Counted from the stretch's first letter, positions 16,439-25,380 are shown. The stretch: DNA of 64,000 bases from Blautia parvula (GCF_020215665.1 NZ_CP084061.1:5740501-5804500); one strand, 5' to 3'. Notes: generated by a model from the sequence alone, not told the origin. Numbers and translations: made by a program.

Positions 16439-17529
16439 AACAAAAGAATAAGAAGGGAAATGAGGGAGTGGAAAGTTTTCTCTCCTCCGTGCTGGCGGTG
16501 GCAGCGGGGCTGCTGTTCGGACTGTTTATCCTTCTGATCACCAACTCCAATGAAATGTTTTCCGGTTTCCTCACGATTTTACAGGGCGGATTTGTGGACG
16601 GCATGAGCGGGATATCCCAGACTCTTTATCTGGCAACCCCCATTGTGATGACAGGACTTTCTGTTGGGTTTGCCTGGAAGACAGGGCTGTTTAACATAGG
16701 CGCATCCGGGCAGTTTACCGTGGGAGCCTATGTGGCGGTTCTCATTGGCGTGAAGTGCACCGGACTTCCGGGCAGTATCCACTGGCTGATCGCAATCTTA
16801 GGCGCAGCCGCGGCCGGTGCGTTGTGGGGCCTGGTGCCGGGATTTTTAAAGGCTGTGGCAAATGTAAATGAAGTGATCTCCTCTATCATGATGAATTATA
16901 TCGGCCTTTATCTGACAAACCTGCTGATCACAAAGACGGTCTACGACCAGACTGGCAACCAGAGTGTTTCGGTTGCGAAGACCGCTTATCTGCCAAAGGC
17001 AGGTCTGGACAAGCTTTTTCCGGAGGCCAATCTGAATATCGGAATCCTCATCGCAGTCCTGTTCGTGGTGGGAATGTACATATTGATCAATAAGACGGCG
17101 TTCGGGTATGAGCTGAAAGCCTGCGGCAAGAACCCGGATGCCAGCCGTTATGCAGGCATCAATGCCAGAAAGAATATCATACTGTCCATGGTTATTGCGG
17201 GCGCACTTTCAGGTGTTGGCGGAGCACTTTTATACCTGTCTGATTTCGGAAAGCATATGCAGGTGCTGGATGTGATCGCGTCTCAGGGATTTTCAGGAAT
17301 ATCCGTTGCACTTTTGGGATTGTCCAATCCTTTCGGCATTCTGTTAGCCAGCCTCTTTATTGCACATATCACCATAGGCGGCTATAATCTTCAGCTTTTG
17401 AGCTTTACCCCTGAACTGATAGATATCATCATTTCCGCTATTATATACTTTGGGGCATTTTCCCTGCTGTTTAAGACATTTATCCGCAGATGGACGAAGA
17501 AATCGAAAAGGGAGGAGACAGCATCATGA
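16432..17529 (+). CDS. nupP: Nucleoside ABC transporter, permease 1
   Basis: A 365-residue membrane permease of the BPD_transp_2 type, similar to NupP (YufP). About nine to ten helices are visible. The family motif GLSVGFAWKTGLFNIGASGQF (about residues 75-95) is followed by VNEVISSIMMNYI, and FGYELKACGKNPDASRYAGIN marks the cytoplasmic coupling loop. It overlaps nupO by 7 bases and nupQ by 4 bases (ATGA), so the three are translationally coupled. It forms the pore with NupQ. Confidence 0.93.
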   Translation: MLKQKNKKGNEGVESFLSSVLAVAAGLLFGLFILLITNSNEMFSGFLTILQGGFVDGMSGISQTLYLATPIVMTGLSVGFAWKTGLFNIGASGQFTVGAYVAVLIGVKCTGLPGSIHWLIAILGAAAAGALWGLVPGFLKAVANVNEVISSIMMNYIGLYLTNLLITKTVYDQTGNQSVSVAKTAYLPKAGLDKLFPEANLNIGILIAVLFVVGMYILINKTAFGYELKACGKNPDASRYAGINARKNIILSMVIAGALSGVGGALLYLSDFGKHMQVLDVIASQGFSGISVALLGLSNPFGILLASLFIAHITIGGYNLQLLSFTPELIDIIISAIIYFGAFSLLFKTFIRRWTKKSKREETAS

Positions 17530-18479
17530 ACATTATCTATTTTTTGATACAGCAGACCATGTTTTTTTCCATTCCCCTTTTGATCGTGGCATTGGGCGGA
17601 ATGTTCTCTGAGCGAAGCGGCGTGATCAATATCGCTCTGGAAGGTATTATGGTTATGGGTGCGTTTATCAGCATTGGGTTTATCAATGTATTTCAGGACC
17701 GTTTGAGCGGGCAGGGGCTGTTTCTGCTGGCATTTTTAGTGGCTGCGGTAGCAGGCGCTTTATTCTCTCTGCTCCATGCGTTTGCCTCCGTCAATCTGAA
17801 AGCAGACCAGACGATCAGCGGTACGGCACTGAATATGTTTGCACCGGCCTTTGCTCTTTTTATGGCGAGAATGGTACAGGGAAAATCCCAGGTTCCTTTT
17901 ACGGATACCTTCCATATTGAAAAGGTGCCGGTTCTGGGAGATATTCCGGTTATTGGGCCTATGTTCTTCCAGAACTGCTATCTATCCACTTACATTGGAA
18001 TACTGATCTTTATTGCAGCCTCCGTTCTGATCAGCAGGACCAGGTTCGGTCTTCGGCTGCGTGCCTGCGGCGAGCATCCCCAGGCAGCGGACTCTGTGGG
18101 AATCAATGTGTATAAGATCAGATATGCGGGGGTTTTGATCTCCGGTGTCCTTGCAGGTGTGGGCGGACTGATCTTCGTGATACCGACTTCCACCAATTTT
18201 AATGCAAGCGTGGCAGGATACGGTTTCCTGGCACTGGCAGTGCTGATTTTTGGTCAGTGGAGGACTAAGGGGATTCTGGGTGCGGCGTTTTTCTTCGGTA
18301 TTTTGAAGACACTTGCCAGCGCGTACTCAGGGATTCCGGTCATCAAGGACCTGCCCATACCCAATGAGATCTATAAAATGCTGCCGTATGTGGTCACACT
18401 GATCGTACTTGCCTTTTCTTCCGGCAAATCAAAAGCTCCGAAGGCGGAAGGCATTCCATATGACAAAGGAAGCAGATAG
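17526..18479 (+). CDS. nupQ: Nucleoside ABC transporter, permease 2
   Basis: A 317-residue membrane permease paralogous to the preceding one. It shows GGMFSERSGVINIALEGIMVMGAF near the start and FGLRLRACGEHPQAADSVGIN as the coupling loop. The open frame begins at 17490, inside nupP, but the ATG at 17526 overlaps the nupP stop and has GGAGG 10 bases upstream, so it is chosen. It ends 14 bp before the binding-protein gene. Confidence 0.93.
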   Translation: MNIIYFLIQQTMFFSIPLLIVALGGMFSERSGVINIALEGIMVMGAFISIGFINVFQDRLSGQGLFLLAFLVAAVAGALFSLLHAFASVNLKADQTISGTALNMFAPAFALFMARMVQGKSQVPFTDTFHIEKVPVLGDIPVIGPMFFQNCYLSTYIGILIFIAASVLISRTRFGLRLRACGEHPQAADSVGINVYKIRYAGVLISGVLAGVGGLIFVIPTSTNFNASVAGYGFLALAVLIFGQWRTKGILGAAFFFGILKTLASAYSGIPVIKDLPIPNEIYKMLPYVVTLIVLAFSSGKSKAPKAEGIPYDKGSR

Positions 18480-18493
18480 GAGGGTATAAGAGA

Positions 18494-19591
18494 ATGATGA
18501 AAAAAGTGATAAGTCTGTTTCTGGCGGCAGCGCTTTGTGCATCCCTGACAGGATGCGGGCTGGGCGCAAAGCAGGCGGCAAAGGTCAGCAGCGGAAAAGG
18601 CGCGGAGCTGGCCCTGAGTACAGACGTGGGAAGCATTGATGACCGTTCTTTCAACCAGGGATCATGGGAAGGACTTGCAAAATATTCGGAGGAATTCGGC
18701 ATTACCCATAAGTATTATCAGCCCACTGAGAAATCAGATGAGGCATTTACCACCTCCATCAATCTGGCGGCAAAAGGCGGCGCCAAGGTGGTGGTGTGTC
18801 CGGGGTATCTGTATGAGATTCCCATCCACACCATGCAGCAGAAGCACCCGGAGGTGAAGTTCATAATTTTGGACGGGACGCCTCATTCCGCAGATTCTGC
18901 AGAACCGGATATCGGGGAGAATACAGCGTCCATCTATTTTGCGGAGGAGCAGGCGGGTTTTCTGGCAGGTTATGCGGCGGTCTATGAAGGCTGCACAAAA
19001 CTGGGATTTATGGGCGGGATTGCAGTTCCGGCGGTTATCCGTTATGGCTATGGATTTATTCAGGGCGCGGACTACGCGGCAAAAGAAAAAGGCATGGCTC
19101 CGGGCAGTATTGATATGAAGTACACCTATGTGGGAAATTTTGAGGCATCCCCGGAGAACATGGCTAAAGCGGCATCCTGGTACAATGAGGGTACAGAGGT
19201 GATCTTCTCCTGCGGCGGCCCTGTGGGCAACTCCGTCATGAAAGCAGCGGAAAACGCAGGGAAAAAGGTGATTGGCGTGGACGTGGACCAGAGCGCAGAG
19301 TCGGAGACTGTCATGACCTCTGCCATGAAAAATCTGAGCAAAGCAGTCTATGACTATCTGACGGATTTTTATAACGGGGAATTTAAAGGCGGAGAGAGCA
19401 TTACGCTGGATGCCTCAGAGGATGGCGTGCAGCTTCCTATGGAAACTTCCAGATTTACGGTATTTACACAGGAGCAGTATGACGCCATATACGAAAAGAT
19501 AGCGGATAATGAGATCACCATTTTAAAGGATGAGGGAATCGCCGACGCGTCAGAAATAGAAGCTGAATATGTGAATGTGAAACTGATTTAA
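18494..19591 (+). CDS. nupN: BMP-family nucleoside-binding lipoprotein
   Basis: A 365-residue lipoprotein of the Bmp/Med family that binds nucleosides outside the membrane and delivers them to NupPQ. A signal peptide with lipobox LTGC (cysteine near residue 20) is followed by ALSTDVGSIDDRSFNQGSWEGL, the family hallmark, and later GFLAGYAAVYEG and GGIAVPAVIRYGYGFIQGADY. An AGGAGGG ribosome site precedes it. Its place after the permeases differs from the common order in which the binding-protein gene comes first. Confidence 0.93.
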   Translation: MMKKVISLFLAAALCASLTGCGLGAKQAAKVSSGKGAELALSTDVGSIDDRSFNQGSWEGLAKYSEEFGITHKYYQPTEKSDEAFTTSINLAAKGGAKVVVCPGYLYEIPIHTMQQKHPEVKFIILDGTPHSADSAEPDIGENTASIYFAEEQAGFLAGYAAVYEGCTKLGFMGGIAVPAVIRYGYGFIQGADYAAKEKGMAPGSIDMKYTYVGNFEASPENMAKAASWYNEGTEVIFSCGGPVGNSVMKAAENAGKKVIGVDVDQSAESETVMTSAMKNLSKAVYDYLTDFYNGEFKGGESITLDASEDGVQLPMETSRFTVFTQEQYDAIYEKIADNEITILKDEGIADASEIEAEYVNVKLI

Positions 19592-19614
19592 GAGCAGAAT
19601 AAAGGAGACAGATT

Positions 19615-20826
19615 ATGGAGAAATTCAAACGTATCTTTGTGGTTGTGCTGGATTCCCTGGGTGTAGGGGCTATGCTGGATGCGGTGCAGTTCGGAGACGC
19701 AGGTGCCAATACCCTGGGCCATATAGCGGATTACAGATACAGGAAAGGGCAGCCTCTTCGGATTCCCATCCTGGAGAAAATGGGGATAGGGAATATCCTT
19801 CCCCTTAACGGGGTTGACAGTACGCCGTCTCCTCTTGCCTATTATTCGGCCATGAGAGAGGCCGGCAGCGGAAAGGATACCATGACCGGACACTGGGAGA
19901 TGATGGGGCTTCGCACTACCAAACCCTTCCAGACTTTTACAGAGCATGGTTTTCCGGAAGAACTGATTCGTGAGCTGGAAAAGCGCACCGGAAGAAAAAT
20001 CATCGGAAATAAAAGCGCCAGCGGCACGGAGATCCTGGAGGAGCTGGGGGAGGAAGAAGTGAATGAGGGTCACCTCATTGTCTATACCTCCGCGGATTCC
20101 GTCCTGCAGATCTGCGGAAATGAGGAGACCATGGGTCTTGAGAACCTGTACCACTACTGCGAGATCGCCAGGGAGCTGACCATGCGGGAGGAATGGATGG
20201 TGGGCAGAGTGATCGCCCGCCCCTATGTAGGCAGAAAAAAAGGAGAGTTCAAACGCACGGCAAATCGTCACGATTATGCGGTGAAGCCTTTTCAGAAAAC
20301 GGTTCTGGATGCGCTGAAAGAGGCATCCTGTGATGTGATCTCTATCGGGAAGATCAAGGATATCTTCGACGGAGAGGGGATTACCCGGGCATACAAATCA
20401 AAAAGCTCCCTTCACGGGATGGAACAGACCATAGAGGCGGCGGGGAAAGAATTTCACGGACTCTGCTTTGTGAATCTGGTGGATTTTGACGCCCTGTGGG
20501 GACACAGAAGGGACGCGGAGGGATATGCCCGTGAGCTGGAACAGTTTGACGAAAAGCTGAGCGTACTGCTTGGCAGTCTGGAAAAAGAAGACCTGCTGAT
20601 CCTGACAGCGGACCACGGCAATGACCCCACATATACCGGGACGGACCACACACGGGAGAAGGTTCCGTTTCTGGCGTATTCACCTGCATTTCAGTGCGGG
20701 GGAGAGCTGGAGGAGAGCAGTGACTTTGCAAGGATCGGGGCCACCATAGCAGATAATTTTCATGTAGCAATGCCGGATGGTACTATAGGGATTTCCTGTC
20801 TGGACAAACTGACAGTATCGGAATAG
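19615..20826 (+). CDS. deoB: Phosphopentomutase
   Basis: A 403-residue metalloenzyme of the alkaline phosphatase superfamily that converts ribose-1-phosphate or deoxyribose-1-phosphate to the 5-phosphates. Motifs: [15 protein letters not shown] (first metal ligand), [13 protein letters not shown] with the phosphorylated threonine, and [25 protein letters not shown] (metal-binding Asp and His). Length is normal. It links udp to deoC within the operon; a 23-bp gap to nupN holds AAAGGAG. Confidence 0.96.
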   Translation: MEKFKRIFVVVLDSLGVGAMLDAVQFGDAGANTLGHIADYRYRKGQPLRIPILEKMGIGNILPLNGVDSTPSPLAYYSAMREAGSGKDTMTGHWEMMGLRTTKPFQTFTEHGFPEELIRELEKRTGRKIIGNKSASGTEILEELGEEEVNEGHLIVYTSADSVLQICGNEETMGLENLYHYCEIARELTMREEWMVGRVIARPYVGRKKGEFKRTANRHDYAVKPFQKTVLDALKEASCDVISIGKIKDIFDGEGITRAYKSKSSLHGMEQTIEAAGKEFHGLCFVNLVDFDALWGHRRDAEGYARELEQFDEKLSVLLGSLEKEDLLILTADHGNDPTYTGTDHTREKVPFLAYSPAFQCGGELEESSDFARIGATIADNFHVAMPDGTIGISCLDKLTVSE

Positions 20827-20873
20827 AATAGAAGAATATCATGACAGTGAAAAATTATGAGGAGGATATCAGA

Positions 20874-21527
20874 ATGGAACAGAAAGAAATATTAAGTAAA
20901 GTTGACCATACACTGCTGGCGCAGACAGCTACCTGGGAGGAAATAAAGGTTATATGCGATGACGCGGTGGCTTATCAGACGGCATCTGTCTGCATACCGC
21001 CGTCTTATGTGAAACAGGCAGCAGAGTACCTGGGAGACAAAATGCCGGTATGCACAGTTATCGGCTTTCCCAATGGGTACAATACCACTGCAGTGAAAGT
21101 TTTTGAGACTGCGGACGCTGTGAAGAACGGAGCAGAGGAAATTGACATGGTCATTAACCTGGGATGGGTGAAAGAGGGCCGATATGATCTGGTTAAGGAA
21201 GAGATCCAGGCGGTTAAGAAAGCCTGCGGCGGAAAACTTCTGAAGGTCATCATTGAGACATGCCTGCTCACAGAGGAGGAGAAGATCCGCATGTGCAGAA
21301 CAGTCACAGAGTCAGACGCGGAGTACATCAAGACTTCCACGGGCTTTTCCACCCATGGGGCAACAATTGACGATGTGAAGCTTATGAGAGAACACACGGG
21401 AAGCGACAAGAAAGTAAAAGCAGCAGGAGGAATCTCCTCCTTTGCCGACGGGGAAACGTTTGTAAAACTGGGGGCGGACCGCCTTGGCACCAGCCGTCTG
21501 GTAAAGGCTGCAAAGGCACAGCAGTGA
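20874..21527 (+). CDS. deoC: Deoxyribose-phosphate aldolase
   Basis: A 217-residue class I aldolase that splits deoxyribose-5-phosphate into acetaldehyde and glyceraldehyde-3-phosphate. Motifs: KVDHTLL at the start, [31 protein letters not shown] with a reactive-site lysine, and [10 protein letters not shown] with the Schiff-base lysine. The frame begins at 20841, but the ATG at 20874 has GGAGG 8 bases upstream and matches family starts. It overlaps the upstream extension of cdd only, not its chosen start. Confidence 0.95.
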   Translation: MEQKEILSKVDHTLLAQTATWEEIKVICDDAVAYQTASVCIPPSYVKQAAEYLGDKMPVCTVIGFPNGYNTTAVKVFETADAVKNGAEEIDMVINLGWVKEGRYDLVKEEIQAVKKACGGKLLKVIIETCLLTEEEKIRMCRTVTESDAEYIKTSTGFSTHGATIDDVKLMREHTGSDKKVKAAGGISSFADGETFVKLGADRLGTSRLVKAAKAQQ

Positions 21528-21559
21528 CAACGGGAAATAGACTGAAACGGGGTGAGATT

Positions 21560-21973
21560 ATGATTCCAGTAAAAGAACTGATCAAACAGGCGGTTAAGGC
21601 AATGGAGAACGCATACACGCCGTATTCCAATTTTAAAGTGGGGGCAGCACTCCATACACCGGAGGGGAAAATATATAAGGGCTGCAATATTGAAAATGCA
21701 TCTTATACCCCCACCAACTGCGCGGAGAGAACGGCATTTTTCAAAGCGGTCAGCGAAGGCGAGCGCGAGTTTGATGCCATCTGTATTGTGGGCGGGAAAA
21801 ATGGTGTCCTTACAGAGTACGCGGCTCCCTGCGGTGTATGCCGGCAGGTGATGATGGAATTCTGTGATCCGGAGAGTTTCCAGATAATCCTGGCCACAGA
21901 TACGGAACATTATGATATCTATACATTAAAGGAGCTGCTGCCTTTGGGATTCGGACCGGCGAATCTGGCGTGA
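21560..21973 (+). CDS. cdd: Cytidine deaminase
   Basis: A 137-residue zinc enzyme that deaminates cytidine and deoxycytidine to uridine and deoxyuridine, feeding udp. The signature CNIENASYTPTNCAERTAFFKA holds the first zinc cysteine and the catalytic glutamate (CAE), and PCGVCRQVM supplies the other two zinc cysteines. The ATG at 21560 follows a GGGGTGAG ribosome site; the open frame from 21524 is an extension without one. Last gene of the nucleoside operon, followed by a hairpin at 22066-22112. Confidence 0.96.
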   Translation: MIPVKELIKQAVKAMENAYTPYSNFKVGAALHTPEGKIYKGCNIENASYTPTNCAERTAFFKAVSEGEREFDAICIVGGKNGVLTEYAAPCGVCRQVMMEFCDPESFQIILATDTEHYDIYTLKELLPLGFGPANLA

Positions 21974-22065
21974 CAAAGCAGGATTCGATCAGTGTGGTGT
22001 GGCAGCATATCTTGTCAGTGACAACTGTCTGAAGGCTTCTGTTGAATAAGAGCTGATTTTTTATG

Positions 22066-22112
22066 AAAGGGGTTGTGTATTATCGGTTAGCCGGTAGTAC
22101 GCAGCCCCTTTT
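22066..22112 (+). terminator. Terminator-like hairpin after nucleoside operon
   Basis: AAAGGGG (22066-22072) pairs with CCCCTTT (22105-22111), with further imperfect pairing inside and a short T run. It lies 93 bp after cdd and 130 bp before the small ORF of the recombination module. Confidence 0.6.
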
Positions 22113-22241
22113 AGAATCTTTCGGGAAGAAATCCTGTTTTTGAGGTTCAGCAGATATCATACCGTACAAGCAGAGCATCATAAATTATCTATGAAGAACC
22201 TATGCATAGTTTTCTATGTAAAATGTGAGAAGGGATAGGAT

Positions 22242-22355
22242 ATGGATGAGAAAACCACAGGTATTGTTGCGGAAGTAAGATTTTCCGACGGACCCGCACT
22301 GAAGGAGCTGTTGCTGGAAATACTGACTGAGAAAATAGGAGCTGCCGACAGTTGA
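22242..22355 (+). CDS. TnpW-like 37-residue small protein
   Basis: A short frame (MDEKTTGIVAEVRFSDGP then ALKELLLEILTEKIGAADS) with an AGAAGGGATAGG site just upstream. It resembles the small TnpW-type ORFs found beside serine recombinases of Tn4451-like elements of Clostridia: a short V-x-V-x-FS strand followed by an amphipathic helix. It lies 39 bp before the recombinase and points the same way. The role of such proteins is not established. The resemblance is by pattern only and moderate. Confidence 0.55.
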   Translation: MDEKTTGIVAEVRFSDGPALKELLLEILTEKIGAADS

Positions 22356-22394
22356 TACCTGCCGCCGGAAGATTTGCTCTGAAGGGGGAATAGC

Positions 22395-24011
22395 TTGAGA
22401 AATCATATGCTGCCTGAAAACAGAAAGTATTTTGCGGCTCTCTATATGCGCCTTTCAAAAGATGATGAAGGAAAGGGCGAGAGTGCCAGTATCACTACGC
22501 AGAGAAAAATGCTCAGGGCTTACGCAGCCGAGAATCATTATCCTGTCTATGATGAGTATGTGGATGACGGCATTTCGGGCACCACCTTTGAACGCCCCGA
22601 TTTCCGGCGTATGATACGGGATATAGAAAGCGGCAGGGTCAATATGGTGATCACCAAGGATTTGTCGCGTCTGGGGCGCGATTATATTCAGACAGGACAG
22701 TATACAGAAATTTATTTTCCGACGAAAAAGGTGCGGTATATTGCCATCAATGACGGATACGATTCCGACAGCCCCTGTACGGATATCGCTCCGTTTAAAA
22801 ACATTATCAATGAGATGTACGCCAGGGACATCAGCAAAAAAATACGTTCATCCTTTACCACTCACATGCAGGAGGGGGCTTTTGTAGGTGCATTCGCTCC
22901 TTACGGCTATATGCGGGACCCTGCGGACAAACATCATTTGGTCATAGACAGGGAAGCGGCAAAGATTGTAAGGGAAATATTTCTTAAGGCTTCGGAGGGT
23001 ATCCTGCCTATTGACATTGCGCGGGAACTGAACCGGCGGATGGTGCCTACCCCTCTGGAATACCGCCGGAACCAGAGGGTGGCAGAAGAGACGGAAGAGT
23101 TTGAAAAGCGGAGAGGATGGACATCATCGACCATCACGAAAATGCTGCGCAATGTGGTATATCTGGGGCATATGGCTCAGGGAAAAACTACAAAAATATC
23201 TTTTAAAAGCCGGACTTCCGTTAAAAATCCAAAAGAAGACTGGTACGTAGTAAAACACACACATGAGCCGTTGGTCAGCCGGGAGGTATTTTCCATGGCG
23301 GGACGCAGAAGCAGACAGCGCACCTGCGCCGGGAAAGGGGAGTTTACGAATATATTTTCCGGGATTGCCAAATGCGCAGACTGCGGCAGGAATATGTCCA
23401 TTGTGGGAACAAGAAAAAGAGACGCCTCCGGGAATCTCGCCTGCGGTGCATATAAACTCTATGGGACAAAAGGGTGTACCAATCATTTTATGGATTATGA
23501 TACGCTCTGCCGTATCGTATTAACCGCTATCCAAAAGTCTGTCCGGATATCCGAACAGGAGGAGCGTGAAATTCTGGAGCATGCCCGGAAGTACCTGGAA
23601 AAACAAAATATCCAGACAGACAGGATACAAGAGCTTTCCGCCCTAAAAAAGCGCCTGCATGAGCTGGACAGACTGATCGAAAAACTCTATGAGGACCATG
23701 TGGAGGGACTGCTCAGTGAGGAGCGGATGAAGAAACTGCTGAGGAGATATGAGAGCGAGAACCGTGAGGTTTCTTTTAAGATGGAGGTTTTGAGGAGAGA
23801 TACAGGCACAGAAAAAAAGGAAGATGCCATGGAACAGCTGAGAAAGATGCTGCACGGCTTTACGGAGCCGGAGGAATTATCCAGGGAGCTGCTTTTTCAT
23901 TTTATCGACCATATTGAGATCGGGCAGGGAAGTTTCCGGGAAACGGAACAGGGGCGTATAAAGGAACAGACTGTGAGGATTTATTTCAGGTTTGGCAGGG
24001 ACATATCCTGA
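22395..24011 (+). CDS. Large serine recombinase, probable integrase/excisionase of the element
   Basis: A 538-residue serine recombinase. The N-terminal resolvase domain holds the nucleophile in ALYMRLSKDDEGKGESASITTQR, and VITKDLSRLGRDYIQTGQYTE. The recombinase domain follows (FAPYGYMRDPADKHHLVIDREAAKIVREIF). Next comes a zinc ribbon (CADCGRNMS...GTKGCTNH) and a C-terminal coiled coil (RIQELSALKKRLHELDRLIEKLYEDHVEG). I take the TTG at 22395, which has GGGGGA in place; an ATG follows at 22407. The stop overlaps the right attachment arm, 12 bp from the core repeat, so it is the best candidate for the enzyme that put the element into feoB and can remove it. Confidence 0.9.
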   Translation: MRNHMLPENRKYFAALYMRLSKDDEGKGESASITTQRKMLRAYAAENHYPVYDEYVDDGISGTTFERPDFRRMIRDIESGRVNMVITKDLSRLGRDYIQTGQYTEIYFPTKKVRYIAINDGYDSDSPCTDIAPFKNIINEMYARDISKKIRSSFTTHMQEGAFVGAFAPYGYMRDPADKHHLVIDREAAKIVREIFLKASEGILPIDIARELNRRMVPTPLEYRRNQRVAEETEEFEKRRGWTSSTITKMLRNVVYLGHMAQGKTTKISFKSRTSVKNPKEDWYVVKHTHEPLVSREVFSMAGRRSRQRTCAGKGEFTNIFSGIAKCADCGRNMSIVGTRKRDASGNLACGAYKLYGTKGCTNHFMDYDTLCRIVLTAIQKSVRISEQEEREILEHARKYLEKQNIQTDRIQELSALKKRLHELDRLIEKLYEDHVEGLLSEERMKKLLRRYESENREVSFKMEVLRRDTGTEKKEDAMEQLRKMLHGFTEPEELSRELLFHFIDHIEIGQGSFRETEQGRIKEQTVRIYFRFGRDIS

Positions 24012-25074
24012 TATCAACCATCCACATGGTGAGCGCCTGCTTACCGCAGGCACAGCACTTCTGGAAACAGTGGTCCAGATTAAAGGCTACACGGGGAAGA
24101 TACCCATAGTCCTCAAGCAGAGTAAAAAGCGGGAAGAAAATAGCCATGGGAGGGAGCATCACGCTTACCACCCAGGCTGCGACCCGATATACTCCGTAGA
24201 TCAAAACCTGACAGAGGATTTCAGGAACTCCCAGCATGAGAAGGCCGTGGTAAAAACGCGGTTCCAGCCAGAACAGCCCTTGATTCAGCAGGTCAGAGGG
24301 GACATTTGCCCCCACAATGGTGATCCAGAAAATGCAGAGCAGGAACAGGAGCATAATGGGAAACCCCGTGCATCTGCTGGTGAAAATCCGGTCCAGTTTC
24401 CTGTCCCTTCTGGCATAATCCGGATTTTCCAAAGTGACACAGGCCCTGCAGATCGCCGCGGCCTGCTGGACATAGGTGCCGCAGTATTCCGCGGAAGCGC
24501 AGCACATCTCCGCGTTTCCGCGGTAAATGTCGGGAACCGGGGAAACGGCCTCTGTGTTGGAAAGGGCATCTTCAATCCCCCCGAATATGCGTTCCAGGCC
24601 TTTCCGGCTCCTGGCCGTTATGCCGATAACAGGAATCTTCAGTTCTTTTTGGAGCCGCAGAAAGTCTATGCGGATATGCTTTTTTCTGGCCTCGTCCATG
24701 AGATTTACACACAGGAGCACATGGGGGGTGACAGCACAAATCTGGAGAACCAGATTGAGATTTCTTTCCAGACAGGTGGCATCGCAGACAGCCACCACCA
24801 CATCAGGATGGCTCTGCAGGATATAATCACGGGAAATCTCCTCCTCGCTGGAGCGGCAGGAGAGGGAATAACAGCCCGGCAAATCTACAAAACGGTATTC
24901 GCGTCCCCGATAGATCCTGTTTCCTGCGGCGCATTCCACTGTCTTACCGCACCAGTTCCCTGTATGCTGATGCATACCGGTCAGCGCGTTGAATACAGTG
25001 CTTTTGCCTACGTTGGGATTGCCGATCAATGCTATATTACGGAGGGGAACCTCCTTTTTCTTTTCTTTCTTCAG
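23986..25074 (-). pseudogene. feoB: FeoB ferrous iron transporter, N-terminal fragment (gene interrupted)
   Basis: The front half of FeoB. The G domain has G1 GNPNVGKST, G3 DLPGCYSL and G4 NLMD, followed by the cytosolic helical region and the first membrane helices (FPIMLLFLLCIFWITIVG). It ends natively at LEDYGYLPRVAFNLDHCFQKCCACGKQALT, then reads into the element and stops at 23986. The start is odd. The TTG at 25029 would cut off the first beta strand (RNIALIG), and no ATG or GTG lies between it and the upstream in-frame stop. A CTG at 25074 with AGAGGTG 7 bases upstream is my best guess. The product would be a soluble G domain with a few helices, unlikely to transport iron. Confidence 0.9.
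24005..24030. other. attR: right attachment junction
   Basis: The arm ATCCTGATATCAACCA (24005-24020) is inverse to 7898-7913 and overlaps the recombinase stop codon. It is followed by TC and the core CACATGGT (24023-24030), beyond which feoB resumes (GAGCGCC on the plus strand, encoding the ALT end of KQALT). Confidence 0.75.
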
Positions 25075-25110
25075 AACTATTCACCTCTTAATTCATAGGG
25101 CAGAAGAATA

Positions 25111-25380
25111 TCAAAGCACACTTCTGTCCCGGATTTTTTTAACAAGAATCAGAGAAGCCTCTTCTTTTCTGAGAGCCAGGACAGCGCCCCGGATGAGAAA
25201 AGCTTTGGGGCTTCCAAAGGCACTCACTCCAACACAGGTAACTTTCGTGTTTTCAATCAGACCTAAATCCATAAGGCGTTTGATGGTCTGCTGCTGCGCC
25301 GGACTGACATTGTCCGTCAGAATGGATTTGACAATCCCTGTCTCATCCGGAGACAGGGTAAAAAGCGGAGTAAGGGACAT
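25111..25380 (-). CDS. feoA: FeoA-domain protein
   Basis: An 89-residue SH3-like FeoA protein that supports FeoB. Visible: SILTDNVSPAQQQTIKRLMDLGLIENTKVTCVGVSAFGSPKAFLIRGAVLALRKEEA, the full FeoA fold. The open frame starts at 25392, but that ATG lies inside the ribosome site; GGAGG is followed by ATG at 25380, which is chosen. It precedes feoB by about 36 bp, forming the usual feoAB operon, here broken downstream by the element. Confidence 0.9.
   Translation of the reverse strand: MSLTPLFTLSPDETGIVKSILTDNVSPAQQQTIKRLMDLGLIENTKVTCVGVSAFGSPKAFLIRGAVLALRKEEASLILVKKIRDRSVL

Larger units (their letters stand above)
7890..24030. mobile_element. 16.1-kb integrated element interrupting feoB
   Basis: The element is bounded by direct repeats CACATGGT at 7890-7897 and 24023-24030. 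Outside the repeats lie the two halves of feoB; inside lie a tyrosine recombinase and putative inversion switch (left end), metabolic cargo, and a TnpW-like ORF plus large serine recombinase (right end). The serine recombinase ends 12 bp from the right repeat, the usual place for an element's own integrase. Joining the outer flanks restores an unbroken feoB reading frame. No relaxase, coupling protein, replication gene or conjugation gene is seen, so transfer would need help in trans. The cargo is nucleoside uptake and salvage, an alpha-xylosidase and a CAT-like enzyme. Confidence 0.87.

Noticed and set aside
22395-24011. Integrative conjugative element
   Set aside because: No relaxase, coupling ATPase or type IV secretion genes are present in 7890-24030.
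23992-25098. Long plus-strand frame opposite feoB front half
   Set aside because: Shadow of feoB; it crosses the attR junction and has no recognisable domain.
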